Made by a program: the position numbers and the translations under genes
Source: Angiostrongylus vasorum
Taxonomy: Eukaryota; Nematoda; Chromadorea; Rhabditida; Metastrongylidae
Direction: 5' to 3'
NCBI GenBank assembly: GCA_018806985.1
Contig: JADANN010000361.1
Span: forward strand, 370,949-434,948
DNA: 64,000 bases
In this document: positions 11,061-22,477 of the stretch, piece after piece
Layout of the letters: each line of letters begins with the position of its first letter
How positions within the stretch are numbered: position 1 is the first letter of the stretch
The notes under the pieces: generated by a model
Seen by the model: the letters and a program-made list of their open reading frames with translations, nothing else
Database searches by the model: none
What the model was told of the DNA's origin: nothing

Positions 11061-11064
11061 ATTT

Positions 11065-12755
11065 CATTAATACTTGTTTTCATTTCAATGTTGACCTTCC
11101 TCTCCTACCAATAAGAACCGTTTGCATGGGAAGCGCATGTCCAGTTGCATTCTTGAGTTTTAACTAGGACTTTGAAAAAGAAGATCTAGTTTTTTGTCAC
11201 GTTCTTTTGAATTGTTAGATCACAGCAGTCACTTACATTAATTCCTGATTTAGTTGTCTTACAAGCACCGGAATCTCAGTGTGGTTGCTAATTTAGATTG
11301 TACAAGACTTTCTTCACTGGAGTTTCGAGAATCGTGCTACGCTTTCCCAGGTTGTCACTATTTGCCAAATAATGGCTGTGTCTTTGTTTAAGAATGCAGT
11401 GATTCACTGGCATATTTTTTAGGTTAGCTTCTGGACAGAAATGTCGAGCTTCTTCTCCGTATTGGAGACCTCGAAGAGGTGAGAACTCTATACCAGCTGT
11501 ATATCGGATTTTCAGCATTTTCAAAAATTTCAGCAGGTAAAACGCAAAAAAAATGTGGCTTTTTTTCGCACTTTCTTAAAAACCAAAATTTATTTTTTTA
11601 TCCCGAACTAAAAAAGAGGGAAAGCTGCATTTTTTAAGTGACTAGGCCACACAAGTTGTGGGGGTTTCAATACTTCTTGCAAATGATTATTTTCCTGGCA
11701 TTCGTCGTTCATAAAAGTCCCAGTTGCGCGCGTGGATTCCACTGCTTCTTGGAAATGTTTGACCTACTTCGTGAATCTCGCTGAGTTCGGTTCGAGTCAG
11801 TCATCTCTACAATCCTGAGCTATTCTTCCTGTGGCGTTGCTGGGTCGTTATCAAAGGAACTCATCAGCTTTTATGAGTTCGTGAGAACTAATTGATTGCA
11901 GACATTTCGATTATCAATGTTCCAGTTCCTAATGAATAAGGGACTGATTGACAGAGGACGGCTTCAAGCCAGTGCGTTCCGTGTATTGGACGCAAGCATT
12001 ATCATTGGGCTACCCGTACCAATGAGAACTATCCTAGAAATACAGTTCTGCGATTCAATACACTCTATGAGGGATTCCATCAGCTAACTCTTTACTTCAC
12101 TTCTCGTAAAAATGCACTACATATAAAAAATAACCATTCCTCTTTTTCGCACTTAACATTGAAGGAATTCACCCGCTTTGGGAAGTCTGACTGGCCGGTC
12201 GATCGCAGATATTGAAAGATCGAATTGCTTGAAGAAGTTCTGTGACAACAGGTTGGATGATGCATTGAACAGTGATCAATGGAGACCACTACCTTGCTGA
12301 TGCAGGCAGATGCAGATGAATGCAATGGATGAACGTCATGGTACTCTGGATGTAACAAAACGCCTGCAATGAAGTGATTTGAAAGTTAGTGGGAGGTAAC
12401 TCGCAGGCGTATAACAAATAGGTTCCACGTTGACTCCGCGGGAAACGGGTTAAAGCAGTTATTCTTGCAAAGGAGTCAGGTCGATTACTGGATATTTCTC
12501 TTCAAATATTTTAAATGACAAGTCTTGCCTTCTTGATAACAAAAAGAACCTGACACGGAATTTTTTTACTGGGCGAATCCAAAAAAGGTGTCTCCTAAAT
12601 CTTATTTCTCTTTTAGGTTGTCTGTATCCAAAAGAGCTATGGTAGCAAATGATGTCTGTAGCGGAATCTCAATCCTTGATTGAGGAACTTATGGTACTGT
12701 TTAAAAGAAATGGTTACAACGTTATCTATGTATGCTATGGCAGAGTTTCCTTCCA
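11065..12755. other. no supportable feature
   Basis: No gene, repeat copy or RNA was recognised in this stretch. Confidence 0.4.
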
Positions 12756-13138
12756 ACGGTTTGCCTCTTCATCGTGGCTGGGCGGTGTTTCTGGGGGAGT
12801 AGGGGCTCCGATGTAAAACGAGGGATTCATCCCGTAGCGAGGTCTTCGAAGCTGAGAAGGAGTCCGGCGCTTCCATAGGGAAGCCCAGCTGAGAGTAAAC
12901 CAAAACCAGGATTTATCACAGTCCTGGTATCAAATCAGTCACATGGTGGCAAATCTCCCTCTGATCCACAGGGGCGGCGCGGCGACTGCCTGTGGTAGTG
13001 ACGACTTGGGGCAGATTTGGCCTGGGTGACCTCGAGACTCCAGGGAACCATAATGACTGAACCAGCAAAACTCCGAAGAAATTAAAATTATTCTGGAGCC
13101 TACACAGTCAGGGGGAGGGGCCATCCAAGCACCCAAGT
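12756..13138 (+). repeat. repeat X copy
   Basis: Nearly complete copy: CCTCTTCATCGTGGCTGG start, AAGCTGAGAAGGAGTC, GGTGGCAAATCTCCCTCTGA, GACTCCAGGGAACCA and a CATCCAAGCACCCAAGTG end. It directly abuts an RTE endonuclease fragment. Confidence 0.7.
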
Positions 13139-13139
13139 G

Positions 13140-13398
13140 TAGCAGAATTTGCTTCTTTGTGCTTGTCAACAAAAGCATGTTTGTATATCACATATTCGAA
13201 TAGCAAAATGGCTGAGTCTCTCTTTATAAGCAAGAAGTTGCAGACCAATGCACGCTTTATCAACGTTCGTCGCATAATTCCGTCGTCCAACCAATATGAT
13301 GAAGATGAGATCGAAGAGTTTCATGTGGACCTGAAGAAGCTCTACGAACACGATTGCAGCGTCCATAAAGTTCTCATCGGTGACTTCTGACGTCACTG
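13140..13398 (+). pseudogene. RTE endonuclease fragment
   Basis: The plus strand reads YDEDEIEEFHVDLKKLYEHD followed by VHKVLIGDF, the conserved part of the RTE endonuclease just before its GDFN motif, with upstream residues resembling the LQTNARF region. The frame stops at 13388. It is isolated from any RT domain. Confidence 0.7.
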
Positions 13399-13744
13399 TT
13401 ATCCCCAGAGAACGAAAAACAGTATCAGTTAAACTACAGTGCAGTTTAGTCGTGATGAATAGGACTATTCTTGATAACTCGCAAGCACAGAGTTCCTCCC
13501 AAGAAAATGCGCCATGACGAAAAAAACCACAGTACAGTATGACCTAAATCTCCTACCCATACAATTTTTCCCATTGCTCCTAAATCTTATGCAGAGTTGA
13601 GCCAGTGCTAGATTCTTTCTCTTAGAAAGAGAGAAAAGGCCGAAGTTTTCACAAATGTGATCTTCACCTCACCAAAAAAATCGGATTTGCTCACCTACAT
13701 AGCCGGTTGTCTTCCTGCTGTGTGTGTTTGACATCCAAAGGAAT

Positions 13745-14157
13745 TCAATCGCTAACGCTTCTTGTTCATCGATTGTCCGCTTGCCAAACGTTCAGATGGG
13801 TTACATGTCCCGCCCACCTGATCTCCGATAGTTTGCCGTACAAAAAAGACGTCTCTGGCTTTTGATCCATGACGTATGTTGAACCTTCGGAACCCCCTCA
13901 GTCGCGTGATGGGAGTTGCTCCTAGCGTCGTCCTTGCGCCTGCGCGTTCTATAATTTTGAGTGATCTTTCATCCTGTTTACGCATCAACAAGAAGTATCG
14001 TGAAGTCAAAAAGACTGGCATGGAGCGGGTGTTCTTTGTTCTCTTCACCACATCTTCGACGCTCTTGAAGGCTCCCCAAGTCGCTTGTTTCCTTCTGCTC
14101 AACTCTCGAGCTATGTCTTTCATCATGTTGATTTCCTCGTCCACTCGGCAGGACCTC
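13745..14157 (-). pseudogene. RTE reverse transcriptase C-terminal fragment
   Basis: On the minus strand, EINMMKDIARELSRRKQATW, FKSVEDVVKRTKNTR and RKQDERSLKIIERAGARTTL match the C-terminal region of RTE RT seen at 15206-15655. Only this end and a broken tail remain, consistent with 5' truncation. Confidence 0.75.
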
Positions 14158-14450
14158 CCAAGCTGAGAAGGAGTCTGGCGTTTCCACCGGAAAGCCTACT
14201 TAGTAGCAAACAAATACCAGGATACACCACAGAGTTCTGTCCTCAAAATAGTCGCAATGTGGCAAATTTCCCTCTGAACCACGAGGACGGCGAATGTCTG
14301 TGATGATGACGACCTGGGGTCAGACGTTGGCCAGGCTAACCTCGGGGCTCCACAGAACCACAACGGCTAAACTAGCGAAACTGAAAAAAATGGAAATTTT
14401 GCTGAGGCCCGCACAACTAGTGAGGATGGGTCATCCAAGAATCCAAGTAT
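14158..14450 (+). repeat. repeat X, 5'-truncated copy
   Basis: Begins at the AAGCTGAGAAGGAGTCTGGC block and runs to CATCCAAGAATCCAAGTATT, so the first 110 bases of the repeat are absent. It abuts the RTE fragment on its left, which points to retrotransposition-linked joining. Confidence 0.65.
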
Positions 14451-14530
14451 TGTTACAACCACTGTTATTATTATTGTTATTGTTAATGTTATTGCTATCA
14501 GTGTCATTACTACTATCATCTTCAACAGTT
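14450..14530. repeat. TTA/TTG/ATT simple repeat
   Basis: Short trinucleotide-rich tract (TTATTATTATTGTTATTG) directly after repeat X, in the position of a non-LTR 3' tail. Confidence 0.6.
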
Positions 14531-14534
14531 CATC

Positions 14535-15035
14535 ACGACAAGAATACAATTTCTTAGTGATAGCAGGTTCTTCCGAACTAGTTGATGTAAATTTAAGTTG
14601 ACATATCCCTATATCTAAGCGGCTTCTTCTACGTAAAAGAGTTATACAGTTTTTTGGGATATTTCTCTAATAACTGGTGTGCTATAGGTTCAACAAGAGA
14701 CTTTTCACCGTGTCCGTGAAATATTCATGTAAAACGTTTCCAGGGTACTGATGCAGGAAGTTACCCTTCTGTGTCAGAGAAATATTTGCAACTCTGTGAT
14801 GTAATTAAAACGTTATCTTGCCCAATACACTACATTTTTTCGCCACTGGTGAATAATTCCATGAATATCTTAATAAACTAAAAAAAACGTTTAATGTGCT
14901 CTAAGTTCCTTCTTTTTCTCAGTGTCGAACAGCTTTATCTCTACAGAGAATTGTGAACTGGAACGAGGGTAAGAAAGTATTTGTTACCGGATACATACGA
15001 ATAAGTTGAGGAACTCGTTTATACCTCATAATAGT
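14535..15035. other. no supportable feature
   Basis: A+T-rich spacer before the RTE 3' end. Nothing recognisable. Confidence 0.4.
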
Positions 15036-15039
15036 ATCA

Positions 15040-17520
15040 CTTGTATCACTTGTAATCCCGTTGATCGTCGAGTGACTCGAGCGGCCGCTAGTGAATCTTC
15101 CATTTTTCCCCTGTCTCGTGCAAGAGTTGTCCAGTGGGTGCTGCTCGCTCTAGGGACTCTTCGAGCGTCATATCTTTGTTCTAGGCTTTTCGTGAAGAAC
15201 TCTGACTATCGAGTCGGTGTTCTTCCGACAGTGCGTTTAACATCCCGAGGAATCCAGTCACTAACGGCTCTTGTCCATCGGTTGTCACTCATACGCATTA
15301 CGTGTCCGGCACACCATATCTTCTGACAGTTTGGCGTACAGAACGGCATCTTTGATTTTTGATCGTTGACGAAGGTCGGAGCTTCGGATCCCCTTTTCTT
15401 ACTTGTGTGAAACGGGATACTCCCTAGCATCGCCCTTTCGACTGCGCCTTCAATAACGCTGAGTGATCTTTCATCCTGTTTACGCAGCGACCAGGTTTCT
15501 GACGCGTACGTTAGCGCAGGAAGTGCCGCTGAGTCGACAAGGTGGGCACGGAGTCGAATGTTCTTCGTCCGCTTCATTACATCCTCGATGCTCCTGAAAG
15601 CTCCCCAAGGCGCTCTTTCAATTCTGCTCAACGCTGCAGTTAATTCGTTCATCATTTTGATTTCCCGACCTAGATAGATTTAACTGGAACATTAGGAGAT
15701 ATTCGTTCCGATGAGCGTAAATGGGGCATACGAAACCAATCCGTTCCTCATGAACATCATTTTTGTGAGATTTAGTCGAAGACCAACCTTCCCACGGGCT
15801 CTATCAAAGTCGGCAAGCATTCGTTCCGCTTGGCAAATGTTTGGTGTTATAAGGACGATGTCATCAGTAAAGCGAAGATGGCTTAATTGCAGACCGTCGA
15901 TTTTCACTCCCCGTGTTGTCGCATTCCAACGTTCGCATGACGCTCTTGAAGGTGGCGGTGAATAATTTTGGCGAGATGGTAGCGCCTTGCCTAACCTTTC
16001 TTTTGACGTCGATGTTAATATCGTTGTAGGGTGGTGATATCTTGGTTGTGAAATTTTTGTACACCTCACGAAGGATCTTTATGTACTGAGTAGAGACTCC
16101 CTGATATCAAGGGCTTCAATGACTGCTTCTATCTCAGTTGAGTCATAGGTCTTCTGTAAACCGATGAAAGTAAGGCAGAGCGGTCTTTTTGTACTCTCGC
16201 GATTCTTCAATGAGTCTTGTTGTGGATGTGGTCCATCGTACTAAATCCTTTTCGAAAACCTGTTTGCTCACATGGCTACCCTTCACCCAGCGTTCTTTCA
16301 ATCCCGTTTAAAATGACTCGACTGAAAAGTTTGCAGACGACAGACAGCAAGCAGATTGGGCGATAGTTGCTGATATCGTGGGGCTCTCCCTTCTTGAACA
16401 TGGGCACGGTCCTGCTGGTCTTCCAGTGGGTAGGGGCCTTGCATTCAGATAGGTAACATGTGAAGAGCCGAGCCAGTGTGTTTACGAGGACTGGCGGAAT
16501 GTTCCTCGTGTGTTGAGGTCTTGTCCTGTCCGGACCTGGTCCTGTTCGATTTTTCACCGACGAAATGGCATGTCGGATTTTTGGAAGGGAGAACCGGTGG
16601 TACAACATATCCATCCTCCTTTATTTCATATGACGGAAGGTGGACGTGGCTATCGAAGAGATCTGAGTAATATTCGTGAATGATTTTCTCCGTTACCTCT
16701 CTGGACGCTGTAACTGTTCCGTCCGGGCGTCGGTGTGCCATCATCTTGCTCTTATAATTGGCGAGGCTTCGGTGGGCTTTGCGAGTGCTTTTCCTAGTCT
16801 CTGCAGCTTCGACCATTACTGCTGTTCTTCTCTCTTTAAGATTTTCTTTTATCGCCTGTCTGCATTGTTTTGCAAGTTCGGACGTTAGTTCGCGGTTGCC
16901 TGCAGCTCGTGCGATTCCACGCTGGCGTATCAGCTCGAGAGTTTCTAGAGACAGACATATCTTGGTGATTTTCGAACTATCAGTTTTCATAGCGTTAATG
17001 ACGTGAAGATGTTGAATGACCCTATTGTATTCTTCGTCGATGTTATCGAAAACGGTATCTTACCAAACAGCCGGCTAATGAATTGAATAAGTTCCACTTT
17101 ATAGTGGTTCTGAGACTTCGGTTTTTTGAATTTAGAGGCTTTTTCTCCTTTCCGCGAGATGTAAAATCTTGCACGAAGGAGGCCACTCTCTGCTTATTTG
17201 TTGGAGATCACTCCTAACCAGCTCCCATATACTTCCTTTTCACTTGATTGCAGGCTTTTTGGCCGAATTGACTCGTAGAATAAAATCCGCATAAACTAGA
17301 ACGCACGCACACACCCGTACATGAATACGCCTCGCATGTACAGAAAATATGTGCCAGATCGGGACAGCAGAAACAGGGAGTCTATCCACTGAATCCACCT
17401 GCGTCTCAGTGAAGCAAAGGTCGCTTTTGGTCCGCGATCAACCTCCTATCCACCACCTAGGGACGTGTCACGTAGTCTCGCGACTAACCGGCTATCGGGA
17501 TCTCTCATGTGAGGGAAATC
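15040..17520 (-). mobile_element. RTE LINE lacking the endonuclease
   Basis: The 3' end lies near 15040, next to tandem TATCACTTG repeats and the block CCCGTTGATCGTCGAGTGAC, and the 5' leader runs up to about 17520. RT blocks follow in order on the minus strand. Upstream of the linker at 16960-17180 the sequence passes straight into the 5' leader, so the whole endonuclease seen in the 43-47 and 60.7-64 kb copies has been deleted. It could move only with help from another RTE. Confidence 0.8.
15206..16990 (-). pseudogene. RTE reverse transcriptase, broken
   Basis: Successive frames give one decayed RT, listed here in protein order. Linker and finger region at 16445-16990: KICLSLETLELIRQRGIARA, then NYKSKMMAHRRPDGTV. 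RT entry at 16276-16614: NYRPICLLSVVCKLFSRVIL. The RQGATISPKLFTATF block at about 15960-16000. Then the catalytic box HLRFTDDIVLIT, and the C-terminal SETWSLRKQDERSLSVIEGA with a HVMRMSDNRWTRAV segment. TDD takes the place of the usual FADD box and still contains both Asp residues. At least three frame changes inactivate the reading frame. Confidence 0.8.
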
Positions 17521-17694
17521 AGTGGCTTCTAATAGTACCTACACGAAATCTGATACTGCCCTGCACTAAGAAGTCTATTTATCAAATCCTTCCATATAAA
17601 AGATAGTATAACAATTCTCAAAGCGACCGTCAAACCTCAGTAACAAAATAATAATATGTGTTAAAGTTGATAAGCTTACACGAAATTTACAAAA

Positions 17695-17745
17695 AAGATT
17701 TATGCGGCTGGCGTTTCGACATCTTCGCCTTCATCAGATCCGATG
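17695..17745 (-). other. PLE terminal remnant, hammerhead-like
   Basis: The minus strand has the canonical core CTGATGA (17731-17737) and GAAAC (17713-17717) with a weak GGC/GTC stem. The triplet after GAAAC is GCC rather than GTC, so cleavage is doubtful. It may form an inverted pair with the plus-strand end at 18937-18975, marking an old 1.3-kb PLE or fold-back element. Confidence 0.45.
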
Positions 17746-17934
17746 ACCCAAGTCGATGGTGCACAGTCAAAGATGGCATTTTCTTGAAAGCTTCGTAGAA
17801 CCGTCTTTCAGTAGATCCAATCACTGTTTTTTTCCCTTAGATAATCCAAAAGCTTAGAAATACTCGTGTTGAATATTGGCCACAGTCCACTCACATATAA
17901 TCCTTTTCCCTCATTTTTTTTACTTTTTGTTATT

Positions 17935-18290
17935 TTTTTATTTGATCCGTCTTCACGTCTACTGTGGATGCCAGGACTTCTCACATCCAATTCGATTCCT
18001 CGCATCGATCGTCCAGTAAGGTCTTCCAAGCTTGTACGTGTGGCTTCGGTTGCTGCTTGAGTATTTTCGTTTCATATTGAATATCGTAGAATGCTGATCG
18101 AGCTGGGGTGGGGCCTTCCCAAATGAATTGCAAGGAGTGATTTTTTTTCCCAGACAAGTCTAGTACCAATTTTCCAACCCCGGAGGGATGAGAGACTGGC
18201 TTGGTTGGCCCGGACCGGAACCGAACTAGCACCATGCTCGTGATGACGCACATCACTACCACTGTGCTATCTACCCCATACTTACTTGAT
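17935..18290 (-). repeat. SINE family B copy
   Basis: On the minus strand the head GATAGCACAGTGGTAGTG (box A) and CTAGTTCGGTTCCGGTCC (box B) is followed by the core with TAGACTTGTCTGGGA, the block GCAGCAACCGAAGCCACACG, and a tail CAGTAGACGTGAAGACGG leading to an A/T-rich end. Same family as 38.85, 51.97 and 59.44 kb. Confidence 0.8.
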
Positions 18291-18299
18291 GCTTTATAC

Positions 18300-18545
18300 C
18301 TGAACGGCCCGTTCTCACTGGTTGTGCAGGCCTCAACATAATCACCATTTTTTGGGAGATTTGCTGGTTAAGCCATTGTGGTTCCCTGGAATCCCAATGT
18401 CAGTTTGGCCAAAGTCTCCGCCAGATCTTCACCACCACAGGCAATCGCAGCCCAAGTGGATCAGAGGGAGATTTGCCACCATGCGACTTTGATACCAGGA
18501 GGGTGGTGGATCGCGGTATTGGTTTACTCTTATCTAGGCTTCCTG
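18300..18545 (-). repeat. repeat X copy
   Basis: Inverse orientation: GGTTCCCTGGAATCCCA, TCAGAGGGAGATTTGCCACC and TTTACTCTTATCTAGGCTTC match the reverse complement of the other copies. The first part of the repeat is missing at the right edge. Confidence 0.65.
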
Positions 18546-18936
18546 ATGAAAACGCATCGACCTACATTTTTGAACTCAGCAATTTTTTTAAAGACCGACT
18601 TTCCTTCAGCCTCAGCAAGACTAAACAACATGATTCTTTCATTGATAAGTTAAAACTAGATGGATAAACAATTTTTATTCGGCTAGTTTTTCCCGTACTC
18701 TGTGCTAGGTGATGGTGATGCCGACTTTTGCAGGGTAGATTTCCGGATTTTTGACTGGGACAATCACCAGACAGTCGTGATTATCAACAATAGGCGTTTT
18801 GTATAAAGGGGTATGGCCAGCTGAGGTTCCTTCATTGAAGCGGTGCTTCACTGGAGAAGATCCGACTCAAACATACGACGAAGATAACACATCGAGCAGA
18901 CGAAAAGCTGAAAATGTGGACATCGAGTTGGATCGT

Positions 18937-18978
18937 CTGCTCTGAGGAAGACACAAAGACGTCGAAACGTTATCCGAT
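18937..18978 (+). ncRNA. hammerhead-like motif, PLE terminus
   Basis: CTGAGGA (18942-18948), stem II GAC (18950-18952) with GTC (18961-18963), GAAA (18964-18967), then CGTT giving a GTT triplet. Same spacing as the motifs of the PLE at 6.5-9.3 kb but of a different subfamily. Confidence 0.5.
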
Positions 18979-18999
18979 TAAAATGGCTAATCAATCTCG

Positions 19000-20095
19000 T
19001 CTTAGCTTGTCAATGAAAGGATACGTTCAGCAATTATTATTTGAATTCGTTGATCACAGCTTGTCGCGACAGGCTGCAGCAGGCACGGATTGTTCTGCGT
19101 AGAAAAAACCTGAATACTGTACTTATAAAGATCTCAGCAACTTTGCTTATGCCTGCTTTATTTTGTGCGGCCTCTGGAATTTTGCCTGTATCGATGGAGC
19201 TGCTCGTGCACTTTAATCGATCCTTCCAAAGTTGATAATCATTCGTTCGAGTTCAGTAGCAGCAAGGTCTTCGCACATTTATTTTCTATATTCAAGTTAG
19301 CTAATCTTTCCAGTTAGACGTTTTTCAAAGTTTGTTGTTTAAACCTAGTGAAGGTTTAGAAAGCTTTCGGAAGCATACCATGGTTTTTGGTCTAACCTTC
19401 GCTTTTACTCCATTTAAAATCTTATAGTATCACTGGGAATGGATTAGTTGTATACGGTTCGCTTTCTTATTTTTACCCAATAACAACATTTTCTTTGAAT
19501 ACGCCGACGTTGAACAAATCGACACATCACAACGATGTGACGGGTTTTCGCACGAGAGATGCTTTTTTCCGGATGACCATTTGAAAAGGTGACGCTCTTC
19601 TTTTTAAAAAAGAAGCTCCCCGGAAATGATGGGCTGGATCGAATAGCCTCTCACGACGGTTCTGTTTCCAATGTTCTTCACTTCGATGTACTAATTTAAA
19701 ATTTTCGATTATGTATTCGTGCTCTTAAAGCAGTTTTTTTCTTATGTTGAAGTCGACCATGACAAATTTGTGGGAAGATTTCTTCTCACGTACGACTTTC
19801 TTACAATCTTTGTAAACGTAATAAGTTGCCTATCATCGGCTGTAGATTTTGATGAGTAGTATTTAATATTGCTAGTTTTCTTTTGATAAAGAAGTGAAGG
19901 ATCACCAGACAATCATATGACTTTAATGTTCGTTTTCGACTGTTCTCCAGTGAACACATAGGTGAGAAGTGACACGAAAGCTGTTCATATTCGTTCTAGT
20001 GACTTTGAAGGCCATTTGCTTGTCACCATGATTGATTAATTGATGGATAGCTTTTCAACGAGATGTCAGTAGCGAAAATTGAGGTAGGCTCTCAG
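19000..20095. other. no supportable feature
   Basis: No exon or repeat relationship was recognised. Confidence 0.35.
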
Positions 20096-20099
20096 GGTT

Positions 20100-20330
20100 T
20101 TTTCCTCATTACGTCGTAAAGTCAATCCTGCCAACAAGCCTTCCATCCTTTCAGAGTCAGCAAATTGGTACCAGATTTGTCTGGTAGGCTAACAGAACTG
20201 GTGCAATTTATCGATAGCCCACCACGAGCTAAGATACAGTCCAGATTGGCATTAAATCATTTTTAACGATTCTTGATGAAGTCAAATATTTAGCGTATCC
20301 ATCAGAGATTATTCAACAACCCTTTATCTT
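20100..20330 (+). repeat. SINE family A, diverged copy
   Basis: Core GCAAATTGGTACCAGATTTG plus tail GATAGCCCACCACGAGC and TTCTTGATGAAGTCAAAT. The head is largely lost. Confidence 0.65.
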
Positions 20331-20479
20331 TATTCTTAAAGTAATGAGAAACGCAGCACAGCAAAATGATGAGAAAGGACATTTATTCAATTACGCGGAA
20401 GAGGAAAATGCTAATACTAGGCAATAGAATGTTCTGCCTGCTCGCTATTCATGACCAGGCTTGATTTGGAGAGTGCGTC

Positions 20480-20620
20480 AAGTCAAGGGACAGTTTGTTT
20501 TTCGCTGTCATAAATTGCGTGTAGTGGGCGGTGTCTTCCTGTTTTGGTAAAATGGCGGAAGGCCATCATAGCATTACTTCATTTGGTTGAAAATTTAGCA
20601 GTTTTTCTGAGACATAGGGT
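20480..20620 (-). mobile_element. RTE endonuclease N-terminal scrap
   Basis: The text GCTGTCATAAATTGCGTGTAGTGGGCGGTGTCTTCC aligns, within the 20-base blocks TCATAAATTGCGTGTAGTGG and GGCGGTGTCTTCC, with the endonuclease start seen at 640-690. Only this short piece is left. Confidence 0.5.
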
Positions 20621-21113
20621 TTAAAAGAATGAGCCTTTTTTCACTCTTTTATCTTATCGCAGGGTACTTTGGTAGGGCACGCTATATTGAAACACAGAGC
20701 TCAGTACACATTATAGTAGATTGTTCCGAAACTAAATAGAGATTTTAAACCATGTTTCTAATTTAGCATATCTCGACTCAAAGGCAGTTTTATTGATTAA
20801 AATGAAAAGTGTTTGAATAAATACATTTTTTGCCATCGAGAAAAAAAATTTTATATACTTCGGTTGCGTAATACTCTGGAGCTGTGGGAGAAATGAAGTC
20901 GTTGAGAGCAGTTTCGGTCTTGACTTGTTTCTAAAGCATTTCGCACACACGAAGTTCTCGACACATTTGAAGAAATGGTAGCCCCAAAGGGGAGAGTCCG
21001 GCGAGAATGATGGATGAAGATTCGTATTCTAGCTAGTTCAACCGTTGCGGAATCGATTATATGTTGAGTAACAGCGTGGTACAGTGGAACAGGGTTGAGC
21101 TCTTTTGGTTTAC

Positions 21114-21269
21114 TTATGTCGGGAGCAGATTTTGAATTTTGTGATAGATCTCGTCGATTTGCTCGAGGTAGTTCGTCGCTGTAACCATCTCACCCAGGTT
21201 CGGAAATCCAATCTCCAAACCGTCGACGTGACCTTCGCTCGGTGCAATTTCAGTTTTGAGCAGTGCCAC
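21114..21269 (-). other. possible coding fragment, unrecognised
   Basis: The minus strand is open for about 50 codons and ends in EQIDEIYHKIQNLLPT-stop, after PNLGEMVTATNYL. Composition looks coding (alternating charged and hydrophobic residues), but there is no clear splice acceptor and no family I can name. It could be part of a retroelement Gag or a last exon of a minus-strand gene. Confidence 0.3.
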
Positions 21270-21663
21270 TCACTCAGTGAATCAAATGTTGCCGTTTTTC
21301 GTTTATGTTCGGTGACACAATACAGTAGAGAAACAGGTCGTTTACCTTGTGCTTAAAAAGGAGCCGACGATCATTCAAAACGAAAGTTTTTTCAATGTCA
21401 TTCACTTTGTGCAGCACCCGCTCGTTGAAATTTTGGGCCTTTAAATTTTTTTTGGATTGTTAGCCGCCTATTCCGGGTATGGGTTACAGGAGATGCGTCA
21501 AGGACATTCAATCAACTATAACCATGATTTTGTACAGATTTAGGCCCAATGTAGTGAATGCGAGATTGTATGGGCAGACAACGATAGGTAATATTCTCTA
21601 GACACCCTTGCCTTTTGTCGATGTGGCCGAATGGTATTTTACACACAAGGGGATGTCATTATC

Positions 21664-21921
21664 TCAGTATGCAGGAACTGGTAAAAGAATGGGAAACATA
21701 CGAAGAATAAATGGATGAAATATTGCATAATGTGAAATCGGAAGTGCAATGGGATTGTCTGCTTGAATGTGATTGAATTTCTCTATAAGGTGATTCGCGA
21801 TCGACTTGGGTTCTTCGCCTTGCTTTTGCAGAAGAGAGTCGTCGCATATTGTTGGGTAGCTTGTCTGGTTATCTCTGACTGAGCGTGAGGCTTTTTGTTT
21901 TAGGCGATCCTGAATTGCCAA
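21664..21921 (-). other. possible coding fragment, unrecognised
   Basis: An 85-codon minus-strand frame containing AIQDRLKQKASRSVRDNQTS and NHLIEKFNHIQADNP. It lies upstream (minus sense) of the 21114-21269 frame, so the two may belong together, for example a decayed Gag-like region. Function not assigned. Confidence 0.3.
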
Positions 21922-21949
21922 CCGTTTACTTTACAATCCTATAATTGCA

Positions 21950-22150
21950 GGGTCTTGCCCGAATCGACTTGTGGAGCACAACCACAAACGTGCAAGCGAA
22001 ATTCCACAACCATGCATATGCTTGTATTCAGATGGGGGCTAGTTATTCCAAAGCAGTAGACATAGGGAGCTGTTTGTCTGAATTCACCTGCGTCAAAGGC
22101 AAATGTTATTCATAATTGCTTGTTGTCCGCGTTTAATCTCAGTTTAAGCA
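21950..22150 (-). mobile_element. RTE 5'-leader fragment
   Basis: Blocks such as GTGGAGCACAACCACAAACG and GATGGGGGCTAGTTATTCCA resemble the 5' leader of the RTE relic at 1905-2060. It has no coding part and lies just upstream of the first exon of the coiled-coil gene. Confidence 0.45.
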
Positions 22151-22477
22151 AACTGGTCCGCACCACCTTGCTCGGTGAATAACCGGTGTAAAATCGTTCT
22201 GATGGGATAGATCCATCGACTACTACTATAGTTTTGTGTGAAAACGATTTTGAGGGAGATTGAGAAAGCTTTCTGAATGTAGTTGTGCCTAGCATTGGCT
22301 ATCAGCATTGATGAGGATGGACTATGCGATGTTTTCGGAAGCGAGTTTTTCGTATCGAGAAGCATTCTTGTTAGTAAGCTCCTAAAGAGGGACACGAGAC
22401 ATCGTCCCGCCCCCTTCTTACTGCGCCCCACCGGCCGCTCTCTTACTGCTTCAACCAACTCGAGCTCATCACTTAGT

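Noticed and set aside
17704..17742. Active hammerhead ribozyme with canonical CTGATGA
   Set aside because: The triplet after GAAAC is GCC, and no convincing stem I forms. Kept only as a PLE remnant.
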